Positions 33,500 through 43,625 of a DNA stretch of 64,000 bases are shown here, one piece after another. The notes beneath the pieces are model-generated. The model did no database searches and had not been told where the DNA came from. It saw only the letters and a list, made by a program, of their open reading frames with translations. Each line of letters opens with the position of its first letter. The first letter of the stretch is position 1. This stretch comes from Amblyomma americanum (Eukaryota; Arthropoda; Arachnida; Ixodida; Ixodidae), in contig NC_135498.1 of the NCBI RefSeq assembly GCF_052857255.1, positions 118,768,281 through 118,832,280 on the forward strand, given 5' to 3'. Made by a program: the position numbers and the translations under genes.

Positions 33500-34640
33500 G
33501 TCGCAACAGCTTCATGTTTTCATCGCAGTTCTGACATACGGGAGCGCAACCTTTTCTTTTTCACAGTTCACTGCTATGTGACCCTGCTGTTTGCATCTGT
33601 AGCAAGAGAGCGGCATCCTAGCCTGAAACGCGACTTTTTCTTTCTGCGCTTTGGCCACTTTTGCACCGTTCTCATTGTCTTCCCTTTTTTGAGCTTTATG
33701 GGAAGAAACTTTTCTTTCGTCTTTCTCAACTGTACAGTTCCCAAAGTGCCACTCGTGATGGTAATGCATACTTCTCCAGAAAATACGGGTCATATCAACT
33801 CTAGTGTTGTTAAACAGCTGGCGCGAAGCGAACTCCTCAATGTGTTCGGTAGCTTTGGTAGCAAACGTTACATTGTCGCGGTCCAGTAGCCAATTTCTTT
33901 CCTCTTCAGGGAGGCAGTTGTAAAACTGCTCCAACAACGTCCTCTCCACAAGAGCCTGTCGGTCACTATAGGCCCCGGTGCGCTTAAACCATTCGACCAA
34001 GTTAGTTTGCAGCTTGTACAAAAGAATCGGGATGGCTCTTGTCCCTCGACTTCTTAGCTCCCCGAAATCACTGCGTGAACGATTCTGCGCTAAGTATACT
34101 TTCGTAGAAGGCAAGCCTTGACGTTCTCGTAGTTGTCCGCGCCCTCCTTGCTGAGCCGCGCGACAACCTCCGATGCCTCACAGGGCAGTACAGTCAGTAG
34201 CCTTTGATACTAAGTCTATCAACTGAAGGACAGTTGGCCGCACGTTCGTCCAAAATTTGCTAGATAGAGACAGATATCCCCTGACACCACATATGGCTGC
34301 ATGTTCCTAGACATATTGAACTCTACCTCCTCGTTGAGAAGCGGTACCGCTTGCTGCAGACAATTGCCCGACCTCTTGATCAACTCCACTTCTGACTTAC
34401 GGAGCTCTATTGCCCGTTTCTGTTTTATTGCTTCATTCTCTCTTTCACGCTCACGCCTTTTCTGCTGTCTGAGCTGCTCTTCCATTTTTTGTTCAATGAT
34501 GTTCCACGCCTCACTGAGCTCCTCATCATCTGCCCCCAAATCAGTGATTGCCTGAATAATCATGGGTTTTCGTGCAGAAGCCTTTTGTATCGATCCCCAA
34601 TTCCTCATACAAAAGCAACAGGTCCGGCTTCTGCAGCTTT
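33500..34640 (-). pseudogene. Gypsy gag with SCAN-like domain and zinc knuckle
   Basis: Transcribed right to left. The N-terminal part (34608-34219) reads KPMIIQAITDLGADDEELSE and a highly charged coiled coil (QLRQQKRRERERENEAIKQK). After a frameshift near 34120 the second part (34114-33512) reads NLVEWFKRTGAYSDRQALVE and LLEQFYNCLPEEERNWLLDR, resembling the SCAN-like capsid region of Gmr1-type gypsy elements. It ends with a CCHC knuckle, CYRCKQQGHIAVNC. At least one frameshift and a large loss in pol make it non-autonomous. Confidence 0.75.
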
Positions 34641-34869
34641 TGTAGGTCCACTATGCTTCTGTGTCTAGCCTATTTACTAAACAATTATGCCAAAATACCA
34701 ACCCTCGATGATTTAAGCACGTCTCTACTAGTTCTAAATTTTAACCTTCCTTTAGAATCTGGTCCACATCAGAGGAAAGCCAAGCACTCACCCACACATG
34801 TGATCATGTCCTGAGACAGCTGCTCTCTCGTTGGCTGACCGTTTTTGCCGCTTGTAGGTTCCGATCTCA

Positions 34870-36142
34870 CCGCTGGTCACCAGTTTTCGTGGTGCAGGGG
34901 CTCACTGGAACCCGGGCGCCTTCGGGTAGCGTGTCCGAGTCTTCGGGCGGAGGAAATATGAAACTTAAAGTTTGGGAAAACGAAAAAGAAGCGGGTTTAC
35001 TGGCACTTTGAAGAAACTTTTACATACTTGCATAATTTACATAACTTATAAAAGAGCAAACAGTCAAATGGTAAATGTTCATAGCGTCGAGCGACTGGAT
35101 AAGCCTTGTCGTCAGGGCCCAGAGTAATCATTCGCACTCAGTTTGCCTGTTAAATATCCCAAGGCTCCGCCCCTCCACAAGTCGGCGGCCAATTCAACAC
35201 GTGGCACTGATCGATAGAATGACACAGCACATAGCACGCAGAGGCACTCCTGGGAATGGGCGTGGAGGATTCGAGGGTCCGCTGCTACCTCGCTCAGAAG
35301 AGCGGGACGTCTCTGTGTCACCACTTCGCGCACATTTGCGTGCGCTCCCAGACACCCTTAGAGCGTGTGGGGGTAGCGGTCTCGGTCACAGAGGAGATGT
35401 CCTGGACTCAGCGTGGCAAGCTCAGCCGGAGGCCAGCTACCAAGTGACAAGGGGGTTGGTCGTTTGGTGCCTGACTTTCGCCGGTCACAAGCCAGAGAAT
35501 GGGTCGGAGCCAAAGGTTCCAAAACAAAACAGTTTATACAGCTATGAGGCGATACAGAGGAATTTACAATCACTCCTACTAGCACAAAGTGATTTACAAA
35601 CACAATGCAACTCATGCAAAGGCACAATCGAGAGAGATTACAATTACACAGAACCTTCGCACCTAAAGTGCACTAACACAGAAAGAGACAAACACAATTT
35701 GTTCACCGGGCACTGCGACAGTCCGACGACCTGAGGAGCGCGACCGGGCCGATCCGCAGACTGGCGGACGTTGCCTCGCTGGTCCGTGGCTGGGCGGTGG
35801 TCTCGCGGGAGTCGAGCAGGCGCGCTTCTCGGAAGCTTAAACGGCGGCTCGGGATAACAGACAGCGGTTGCAGCCCCTCATTTATAGGCGCAGCCCGCCT
35901 CTGTTCTTCGCGCTAAGGCAGGCGCGCACATACAGGCAGTATGAACTGCACAACCTCCTTCTCCTTCTCGTGCCGGTAGCGCGACCCCATTGGTCGAGCG
36001 CGGACACTGTCTTCCAGAATTCTGGTTCCATCTCGCGTGCGAAGACGCCAGCGCGAGAGTGAAGAGAGGGTGCCACTTTAGCACAGAGAAGCTCACGCCC
36101 TCTCCGTCGACAACGAGCAGAAACTTCCGACATTCTTGAGAA
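34870..36142 (-). mobile_element. Putative 5' LTR and leader of the SCAN-gag gypsy element
   Basis: The minus strand from 36142 starts TGTCGGAAGTTTCTGC, a plausible LTR start. A TATA box (CCTATAAATGAGG, about 35876-35888) lies within it, followed by a long GC-rich then AT-rich transcript start region. Near 34885 a TGGTGACCAGCGGTGAGATC run could be the primer-binding site. No second LTR is in the window, so limits are approximate. Confidence 0.45.
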
Positions 36143-36457
36143 ATCGACGCCGCGCGTGGCTGTGATTACTTTGGCGCGCCACCGGCGAGCTGAGTGAGAA
36201 GTGTACGCAAGGTTTACGTGCTCTCCGGGGGTCCTTCCCCGCTGTTTTTTTTTATTTTACCGCGCGCGGGCGCGATTGCGTACGCGCAGGGAGTTTTTTT
36301 TTCGAATATGCGCCAAATTTTGCGACACTCTGTCAAAAACAGGAGATTCATGCGGGTGCTGCGGTCACTGCAGCGGCGGGCCACAGGTCGGCTCCTGTCA
36401 GTCAATGCTAAACACTGGAAGGCATCGTGCCCTCTTCCCTCTGCTGTCTTGTCCATC
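36143..36457. other. Unassigned spacer
   Basis: GC-rich with T runs. It ends directly at the TTTA repeat that forms the tail of the minus-strand LINE. No gene is supported. Confidence 0.35.
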
Positions 36458-36694
36458 GTTTATTTATTTATTTATTTATTATTGATACCCTCAGGGCCAA
36501 AGGCATTTCAGAGGGGAGTGGTTACAAATCACAGAAAAATGAACAAAAACAAAAATTCAACATACAAGCGTCATGTTCCTGGTTATACAATTCAGAAGTA
36601 AGCATAATATGTAAGTGCAAGGTAAGAGAACAAAACAAGGGAAACTAAAGTAAACAAAGGAAATGGAGAATGATAAGTACATTTGTTGTGAACC

Positions 36695-37830
36695 TTAGTA
36701 TACAATGTTAGCTAAATTGCTACGGAAGCGCAGGATGTCTTGAATGCAGGCTGTCGATCCGGGAAGGTGGTTCCAATCTGCTGATGTACGGGGAATGAAC
36801 GACTGAGAACAAGCTTTTGTTTCGTGCGACGTTATACCGACCTTGTGAACGTGGTCTAGCCGTGGAGAGATGAAAGACGGAGGAGATATCAATTCATCGC
36901 GTAGATTGGGACAGTTGTAAAAAATTTTATGAAATAAACATAACCGTGAAAATTTTCGACGGGAGGCTAAGGGTGGGAGGTTGAGCGTGTTTTTCATGGA
37001 GGTGACACTTGCAGTACGATTGAAGTTAAGTAAAATGAAACGGGCAGCGTTATTTTGTACAAGCTCGAGTGCATTAATTGAGGTTGCGTAGCTGGGGTCC
37101 CAAATTGCAGATGCGTATTCTAGTTTACTACGGACAAGGGTTTTGTATAACATGAGTTTTAGGGAGGTAGGGGAATTGGAGAAATTCCGGCGTAGGTAGC
37201 CTAGCATGCTGTTAGCGTTGTTAATTATGGCGTTAATATGGAGCGACCAATTTAGAGTGGAAGATATATGAACTCCGAGGTAGCGATATGACGTGACGGC
37301 CTCCAGTATGGTATTATTTAGACAATATGCACCTGCAGTAGATGATGTGCGGGAGACACGTAAAACTTTGCATTTAGAAGAATTAAGTTGCATTAACCAT
37401 AAGTTGCACCATGCAGATATAGCAGATAGATCATTCTGTAGAGCGCATACGTCGTTAGTGTCGTTAATTTCGCGAAAAATTACGCAGTCATCAGCGAATA
37501 AGTGTATGTTCGAGGTTACGCAAGAAGGTAGGTCATTAATGTAAATAAGAAATAAAAGAGGGCCTAAGACGGATCCCTGTGGCACTCCAGAATGGACGGG
37601 GGTTGATGGAGAGGTGGCATTGTTAGCAGTTACGAACTGAGTGCGGTTGCAAAGGAAATATTCGAGCCAGAAAAAAAGCCTAGGATCAAGGTTTAGTTTG
37701 CTTAGCTTAAAAAGTAGTAATTTGTGGCATACCTTTTCGAAGGCTTTTGCGAAGTCGAGGAAGACGCAGTCAGCTGTTGAGCGGCGATCAAGGATGAGAT
37801 TAAGTTTATGCGTAAATGATGCTCAGTTTC
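36695..37830 (-). pseudogene. LINE copy 2: RT C-terminal half
   Basis: The frame open from about 37830 to the stop at 36695 reads VFLDFAKAFEKVCHK, PQGSVLGPLLFLIYINDLPS, then the FADD box (37487-37498), WCNLWLMQLNSSKCKVL, YRYLGVHISSTLNW and the LINE thumb region VRSKLEYASAIWDPSY. It is one nucleotide out of frame with the upstream part of ORF2. All catalytic residues are present. Confidence 0.9.
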
Positions 37831-39516
37831 GCAAGACAGTCGCTTACGAAAACCGTGCTGCATGTCTGTAAAAAATGAATTTGACTCCAAGAAGTTCGCG
37901 ATACCTGTGTATAATATGTGCTCCAATACTTTACATGGAATACTTGTCAAAGATATGGGACGGTAGTTAAGGGGTGAATTTTTGTTACCTGATTTATGGA
38001 TTGGGACCACCTTCCCGACCATCCAGTCAGCAGGCAGAGCACCGGTGTCGAGGGACTGTTGAAATATCTTGCAAAGCAGCAATGAACAGTAAGTTTGAGA
38101 ACCCTTAAGAAATTTCGCGTTGATTGAGTCAGTACCTGGACTGGAGCATGGTTTAAGGGATTCAATAATCTTCTCAATACCGCTAGCTTCGATGCAAATG
38201 GGATCCATAGTTATGTAGTTGTAAGTCTGCGCTTGTGGAAAAATGGTGTTAGTACAATGAACAAAGTTTTTACAGAATGTGGAGTTCAGTACCGCTGGGC
38301 ATTCTGCATCTGGGATGGCAAGGCCATTCTCGTCTAATAAGTTAATGGTATCGCTGTGGCTGGGGTTGACAATGCGCCAGAACTTTTTAGGATCAGTGAA
38401 AAGAATGCTAGGAAGTGTATTGTGAAGAAAATTATTTTTTGTGCTTTTAAGTGCAGTTACGTAAACGGCGTTAGCTTCGCGGTACGCCTCCCATTTTGCG
38501 TTACTACCAGACCTTTTCGCAACTCGGTAGAAACGTTTTTTTCGATTGGACAGTCGTTTAAGATAGGAGTTGTACCACGGGGCTCTCGAGTGGGTACAGA
38601 TTGTCCGTAATGGTATGTATGTATAGGTTAATTCTTTAACCTTGGTAACGAATAGATTCCAGTTAGTATCGACAGAGCGCTCATCAAACCCGTTGCAATA
38701 ATAATCGATAAATTCGGCGAGTTCCCTGTTAATCGCCTGAAAATCAGCTTTTTTATAGTCGCGGATGAGTTTAGAAATCTTCTCAGCTGGGGGAGTAACG
38801 ATGCAAATGTCAAATGAGAGCGATAGATGGTCGCTGAGACCAGGTAAGTAAGTGATTTCTGAGGCCATATCGGGATGGGTAGTCAGTATTAAGTCCAGCG
38901 TGTTTGCAGTGGTATTAATAATTCTTGTCGGTTGAGAGACTAGTTGGGAAAAGGAAAAAGTGGAACAAAGGTTTAAGAAATCGGTGCTTAAGGTAGAAGA
39001 AGGGTTCTGAACTGGGGTATCAAAAGACCAAGATATGTTAGGAAGATTGAAGTCGCCAAGTAAGAAAACAGGCGCCAGGGGGTGTCGTGTGCAAACAGCA
39101 TTTATGGCATCGTGCAGATCATCGAGGAAGTTAGCAGAGTGACTGGGAGGACGGTAGCATACCCCGAAAACAATTTTAGAGTGTCCAAGTTCCACGCATG
39201 CCCAGACAATCTCGAGATCTGTTGTGATGTTAATAGCGTAAGTCCGGAGTGTTTTACAAATGGCAAGTAATACGCCACCACCCTGACGTGACGTGCGGTC
39301 GCAGCGATAAAAAGTGTATCGGGATGAGTCCGGGAAAATTTCGGTGTTACGAATGTTAGAATGAAGCCATGTTTCAGTAAGTGCAATAATGTCTGCGTCA
39401 CACGTGTCAGCTACGGAATGAAATGCATCACGTTTGTTTACGATACTTCTTACGTTTGCGAGAAGAACAGATGTGCATGGTGAAGGCGACGACTGCCCAC
39501 GTCCCCTCTCGTGATG
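37702..39516 (-). CDS. LINE copy 2 ORF2: AP endonuclease and RT N-terminal half
   Basis: Open from the codon after the ORF1 TAG (39517-39519) to a stop at 37702, about 605 codons. Motifs in order: LLANVRSIVNKRDAF, ADIIALTETWLHSN (catalytic Glu), GGGVLLAICK, VFGVCYRPPSH, FLLGDFNLPNISW (catalytic Asp/Asn), GLSDHLSLSF (SDH), then RT fingers with DWMVGKVVPIHKSGNKNSPL and NYRPISLTSIPCKVLEH, and HGFRKRLSCET. A frameshift near 37825 moves the rest of RT to another frame. There is no Met soon after the TAG, so its expression route is unclear. Confidence 0.88.
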   Translation of the reverse strand, partial: HHERGRGQSSPSPCTSVLLANVRSIVNKRDAFHSVADTCDADIIALTETWLHSNIRNTEIFPDSSRYTFYRCDRTSRQGGGVLLAICKTLRTYAINITTDLEIVWACVELGHSKIVFGVCYRPPSHSANFLDDLHDAINAVCTRHPLAPVFLLGDFNLPNISWSFDTPVQNPSSTLSTDFLNLCSTFSFSQLVSQPTRIINTTANTLDLILTTHPDMASEITYLPGLSDHLSLSFDICIVTPPAEKISKLIRDYKKADFQAINRELAEFIDYYCNGFDERSVDTNWNLFVTKVKELTYTYIPLRTICTHSRAPWYNSYLKRLSNRKKRFYRVAKRSGSNAKWEAYREANAVYVTALKSTKNNFLHNTLPSILFTDPKKFWRIVNPSHSDTINLLDENGLAIPDAECPAVLNSTFCKNFVHCTNTIFPQAQTYNYITMDPICIEASGIEKIIESLKPCSSPGTDSINAKFLKGSQTYCSLLLCKIFQQSLDTGALPADWMVGKVVPIHKSGNKNSPLNYRPISLTSIPCKVLEHILYTGIANFLESNSFFTDMQHGFRKRLSCETEHHLRINLISSLIAAQQLTASSSTSQKPSKRYATNYYFLS

Positions 39517-40370
39517 CTACGGGGCGTTTTCGGTGTTTTGGGCATTTGATGAAGGCGACCGCGGTGTGTCCTCTTCGAGTACTTCGGTGGGAAATTCCTT
39601 TATCAGTTCGAAGTTGTTTGTCACGCTGTCGTACATGTAGCACTTATTGTTAACGTAGAGTTTATTGTAACGAAGCTGGAACTTTGGTGACTGAGACAGG
39701 CTTTTAGCGAAATTAGTAAGTTGCTGGCGCGCGTTACGGGTTGCTGGCGAAAAATCCTCTGATACAGAAATGTCAGTTTTAAGTTTAGCTCGACATGCTA
39801 GTATTCTGCCACGGTCTTTAAATGAGCCGAACCGGATAACTACAGGCCGACATTTTTGATGTGAGAACGTACCTATCCTGTGGGCGCGCTCAATGACCGG
39901 TTGATCAAAATCAGTGCCTAAAGAAGTTGAAAATGCAGTGATAATTTTTTTTTTCAGTCTGTTCCCAGGTTTCACGTGCGTCGGGTATACCGCGTAAGAT
40001 TAAATTGTTCCGTCGTGAACGGTCTTCAAGGTCATCTATACGAGCCTGTAATTCATACTGTCGCGAAGTCAGCTGTTCGACAGTATCTTGAGTTGCGGCG
40101 ACGTCGAGTTCTAGGGTTTCCAGAGTTTTGCATCTGCTTTCGATCAGTTCCAAACGGTTGAACACATCAAGCAACTTAGTTTCGAGGACTGCCTGGCTTG
40201 ATTGTGTTAACGTCTGCACTCAGTTTAGTTTGGCCAGTCGTGAGTTCAGACGTTTTTTTGTCAATGCCTTTAAGTAACTTCATTATCTCATTCATTTGCT
40301 GAGAATCAGGTTCCGGATCAGTAGAGGCAGAGGCGGTACGTGTGTTGGGACCAGGGTTGGACTCGACGTC
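39517..40370 (-). pseudogene. LINE copy 2: 2A-like motif and ORF1 (coiled coil, RRM-type)
   Basis: DVESNPGP (40347-40370) is the 2A-like motif. The product downstream of the skip site would begin with Pro. Then a Ser/Thr-rich linker, MKLLKGIDKKTSELTTGQ, a coiled coil (LLDVFNRLELIESRCKTLET; LTSRQYELQARIDDLEDRSR), NNLILRGIPDARE and the RRM-type domain (VIERAHRIG, RPVVIRFGSFKDRGRILACR). Two frameshifts lie near 40200 and 39945. It ends at TAG 39517-39519, in the same frame as ORF2. Confidence 0.88.
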
Positions 40371-41144
40371 GCCGCAGCATAGCAACAGATATGCAGAGTC
40401 AAAGCAATCGCAGGCAACAGCACAAATCACCCTTGGGCAAGGGAGCGAAATAAGGAATCTGTTATCGTTTTTTTTAACGAAAAGAGAGTGCCGGTTACAC
40501 ACCTGTGGTGCGAAGAACAGATGCGTGTTAGCCATGCTGGCGCAATGGCTGCTCCCTTGCCCACTGAAGATGGTGACGGGCTGCAGGGCCTTAAAGTGAA
40601 CGGGCTGCTGCGGTGTCGCTGTGGTAGCGAAGAGCCTGATATCTGGTACGATGACAGGACATTGTTCCGCGATGTAGGCGCATGCGTGGCAAATGCGATC
40701 GGTCGCATCGGCATCGGGTAGACAGCCAGCTTCATGAAGTGTGACTGGCTGCGAAGCAAGCAGGCAACACGTCGCCAGGGACAGGAACGCCTGTGGTGCG
40801 AAGAACAGATGCGTGTTAGCCATGCTGGCGCAATGGCTGCTCCCTTGCCCACTGAAGATGGTGACGGGCTGCAGGGCCTTAAAGTGCTCGGGCTGCTGCG
40901 GTGTCGCTGTGGTAGCGAAGAGCCTGATATCTGGTACGATGACAGGAGATTGTTCCGCGATGTAGGCGCATGCGTGGCAAATGCGATCGGTCACATCGGC
41001 ATCGGGTAGACAGCCAGCTTCATGAAGTGTGACTGGCTGCGAAGCAAGCAGGCAACACGTCGCCAGGGACAGGAACGCCTGTGGTGCGAAGAACAGATGC
41101 GTGTTAGCCATGCTGGCGCAATGGCTGCTCCCTTGCCCACTCAC
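40371..41144 (-). repeat. LINE copy 2: 288-bp 5' monomers and leader, open in frame
   Basis: The unit containing ATGGCTAACACG, then a Phe-Phe-Ala-Pro-Gln stretch, recurs every 288 bp (96 codons; plus-strand markers at about 40520, 40808 and 41096). Because 288 is divisible by three, the frame stays open through two full units and a partial third. Each unit reads MANTHLFFAPQ then FLSLATCCLLAS, a secretion-signal-like start, and a Cys-containing tail. The last unit joins a leader of about 45 residues (VCNRHSLFVKKNDNRF) that resembles the leader of copy 1 (VGNFYSLFAKKTSYYL) and runs straight into the 2A motif. Confidence 0.82.
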
Positions 41145-41158
41145 GTCTCACGTCTCAC

Positions 41159-41470
41159 GTCACTCACGCTAATCACGTCTCGCGGCGAACCAGACAAAAG
41201 GTAGGCCATCTCCTTCGCCTCCTTAACAGCGTGGGAAAGATTCCGCAGGCAGGTTCCCAGAGACAGCCTTTTTTTCGCAGGGTAAACGAGGGGTCCATAG
41301 ACGTGTCCTCAGCAGGGTTGTAACAATGCCAATGAACTGCATTTTTATTGGCCTTTCAAACACATGCTCTGATATGCAGGTACTTGCAGAATTTCGTTTG
41401 AACTGCACTGAAAGGCACATCTCTAATTCGATGAAACTGATTGGTACTAGAGCAACTAGCATAGCCATAC
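41159..41470. other. Unassigned spacer
   Basis: Starts with CACGTCT repeats next to the LINE 5' end. No gene or known repeat recognised. Confidence 0.35.
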
Positions 41471-42357
41471 ACTCCTAGAAAAAGGTAGTAAAAAGGTGGT
41501 GACGGCTGCTGTTACTACCTTTTCTTAACAGTTGCTACCTTTCTACTACCTTCTTACGACCCCGATGAAAAAGGAGGTAGTAAAAATGCAGTAAGTACGG
41601 CTGTTACTACCTTTGTACTGCGTCATTACCACCTCATCGAAAGCAAAGGTAGTAATTGCGGCTGGTACTCGTATGACACCATCCGGAACGAAAGTTGGCG
41701 AATATACATCTGGAGGTATATATGTTAACGGCTGGAATCTCCGTCAAGAGCTAGACTCCAACGTGAGAGTCGTATGGTATATGCAGTGGGAAGTCGTATG
41801 ACACCACCAGCAGCAGTGTACAAAAAACGGTTACGTAAAATTTCGATACGAAAGTCTAGAGAAATCGCTGCCAGTGGTGTGCTCCCACTCCTCGCGCTCC
41901 TGGTCACATGTGCGGCGCCCACCTACGCGTTAGTAATGGGCTAGTGCGATTGTAGTTTTTTGCATTACTTTTGGTTTTGTCGAAGCCATATAAGAGCTCT
42001 GCTTCTAGCACTGGGGTCATATTTTTGCAAAGCAAAGTATTGCAGCGATGAGGCAGTGCCTGCGTCTTACCCAGCATTCAGATTAGAGGTTGCAGGTTGC
42101 TTTTAATGCTATCTAGAGGTAAAAGTTGGAAATGGCAGTTGCTGTCTCTGCCTTCGAAGGTATTAAATGCCATTAATGTCTAGTCGCTGTTACTAACTTC
42201 AGAGGTAGTAAATGCTAGTAATTGTAGCTCCTGTTGCTACCTAGTAACCATTACTACGTTGCAGTTACTACCTGCAGTTACTACCTAGGTAGTAACATAT
42301 ATGAAAAGCATGACTACCCTGAAAGTTAATAACTACAACTACCTTTTTGTTGAGAGT
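41471..42357. mobile_element. TIR element built from TTACTACC / GGTAGTAA modules
   Basis: 887 bp. Ends ACTCCTAGAAAAAGGTAGT and, inverted, ACTCTCAACAAAAAGGTAGT. Inside, more than a dozen GGTAGTAA or TTACTACC words (and one-base variants) occur in both orientations, concentrated in the outer 200-250 bp on each side. The middle is unrelated DNA with two copies of cgtatgacacca. No transposase and no clear target duplication. Probably a non-autonomous DNA transposon of unknown superfamily. Confidence 0.6.
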
Positions 42358-42727
42358 ACATAGTCATGGCAGCCAGTACTACTTAATTGCTGTGATGGCA
42401 TTAGTGTGGTAGGTAAGCAAACAAGGAGTCCATTGCAGAATGCAATAAAATCAAGTGTATGAGATACCAAAAAGGAATGGGAAAATTAGTGTAGCGCAGT
42501 AACATTCTGTAGTGCTCTTTAATTTTGCGGCGCCAATCATACAATTAAAAATTTTCCAGAATTCCAGGGTCGCCGCTACTTTTTATGCTGTATTTTTCAT
42601 CACAATGCAGTAACAACGACCTGAGAAGCTGTAGTTCTAAATGCACACCTACCTGGAATGTTTTCGAATTGTGGAAGAGAATGTTCACGACCCCTCCTGT
42701 GTTGAATTAATTGTGGTTGTTCCTCAC

Positions 42728-42786
42728 CATACCCTCATGCAAGCCATCCACGTTCGGGTAGGGGGAAATCTTTGCCATCATCTGCA
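42728..42786 (-). other. Candidate internal exon (unidentified host gene)
   Basis: On minus, acceptor ttttcttttcag precedes the segment and donor gtgaggaac follows it. The open frame reads MMAKISPYPNVDGLHEG. No family recognised; the splice-site match alone supports it. Confidence 0.35.
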
Positions 42787-43345
42787 CTGAAAAGAAAACA
42801 ATCATAAGTTAAGAAAAAGCAGTGAAATGCAACAATATTTTTTAATAACTGCAACAGTAGCAAATGGCATTGATGCAGATTTGCGCAGTCCACAAGGTTT
42901 ATGAAGGGTGCTTTTTGCCTCCAAAATGGATTCTCGGAAATTGAACAGTACTACTTCTGCCCCCCCAAAAAAATAGAGGATAGGAAAATTGTCAGCTGTA
43001 CATTTGTTTTTCTAGCAACACTCACACTGCACCCTAACAGATAGGCCAAACTATTTTTATTGTGGGAAAGAAATCAGAATTTTCAAATGAGCACCAGGCA
43101 CATAAAGGAAACTACCACAAATAAAAATAAATAAAAACATGAAAAAGCAGCCCTCTAGGTCTCCATTTAAAGAAAATAAAATATGTGTAGCAGCCTGGAA
43201 TACCTGTCATCATAAAATGAAATTGCATTTGCGGAAAGCACTTGATGTGTGATCGGTCAGAACCTGAAATGATGTATTATTTTGTTTTGTTTTTAAGGAC
43301 TGCCTTGTGCGCCTTCTGTAAATGCAAAAAATTCTGATCCCTTAC

Positions 43346-43625
43346 TCATTCACTTGTTTTTTGGTGCTTGCATTCAGCAGTAATCAATTCTAACGTAACC
43401 TGCTGCATACAGTTCTCAATGGTGACTCTCAGTAAGCTACTTTCATGCCTGTAAAAGCAATGGAAAGCGGCTAAGGAAAACAAACTAAAATTACTGAGCA
43501 CCGGACAAACATCATCACTTGAAATAATCGGCAGATACGGCCTCAAAACACACGATGGATACACCAAGTCAGGAATTGTGCGATCGTGAAATTTGACATA
43601 TTCATCAAAATTATTGTCCGGGCAC
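43346..43625 (-). other. Candidate exon (unidentified host gene)
   Basis: Acceptor ttttccttgcag on minus, then an open frame of about 90 codons: CPDNNFDEYVKFHDRTIPDL, YPSCVLRPYLPIISSDDV, ending at TGA 43346. It may be shorter if a donor near 43490 is used; a second acceptor-like cattgcttttacag lies within. Family unknown. Confidence 0.4.

Larger units (their letters stand above)
36458..41158 (-). mobile_element. CR1/L2-like LINE, copy 2 (nearly complete)
   Basis: The 3' tail is an AAAT repeat (plus-strand TTTA at 36460-36482). Reading right to left: 5' monomers, leader, 2A motif, ORF1, in-frame TAG, ORF2 endonuclease-RT, 3' UTR. Only about three frameshifts separate it from an intact element. 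It shares domain order, 2A position and leader residues with the plus-strand copy. Confidence 0.9.

Noticed and set aside
40176..41144. 322-codon ORF as an ordinary host protein
   Set aside because: Made of LINE 5' monomers, the leader, 2A and the start of ORF1; it belongs to the retrotransposon.
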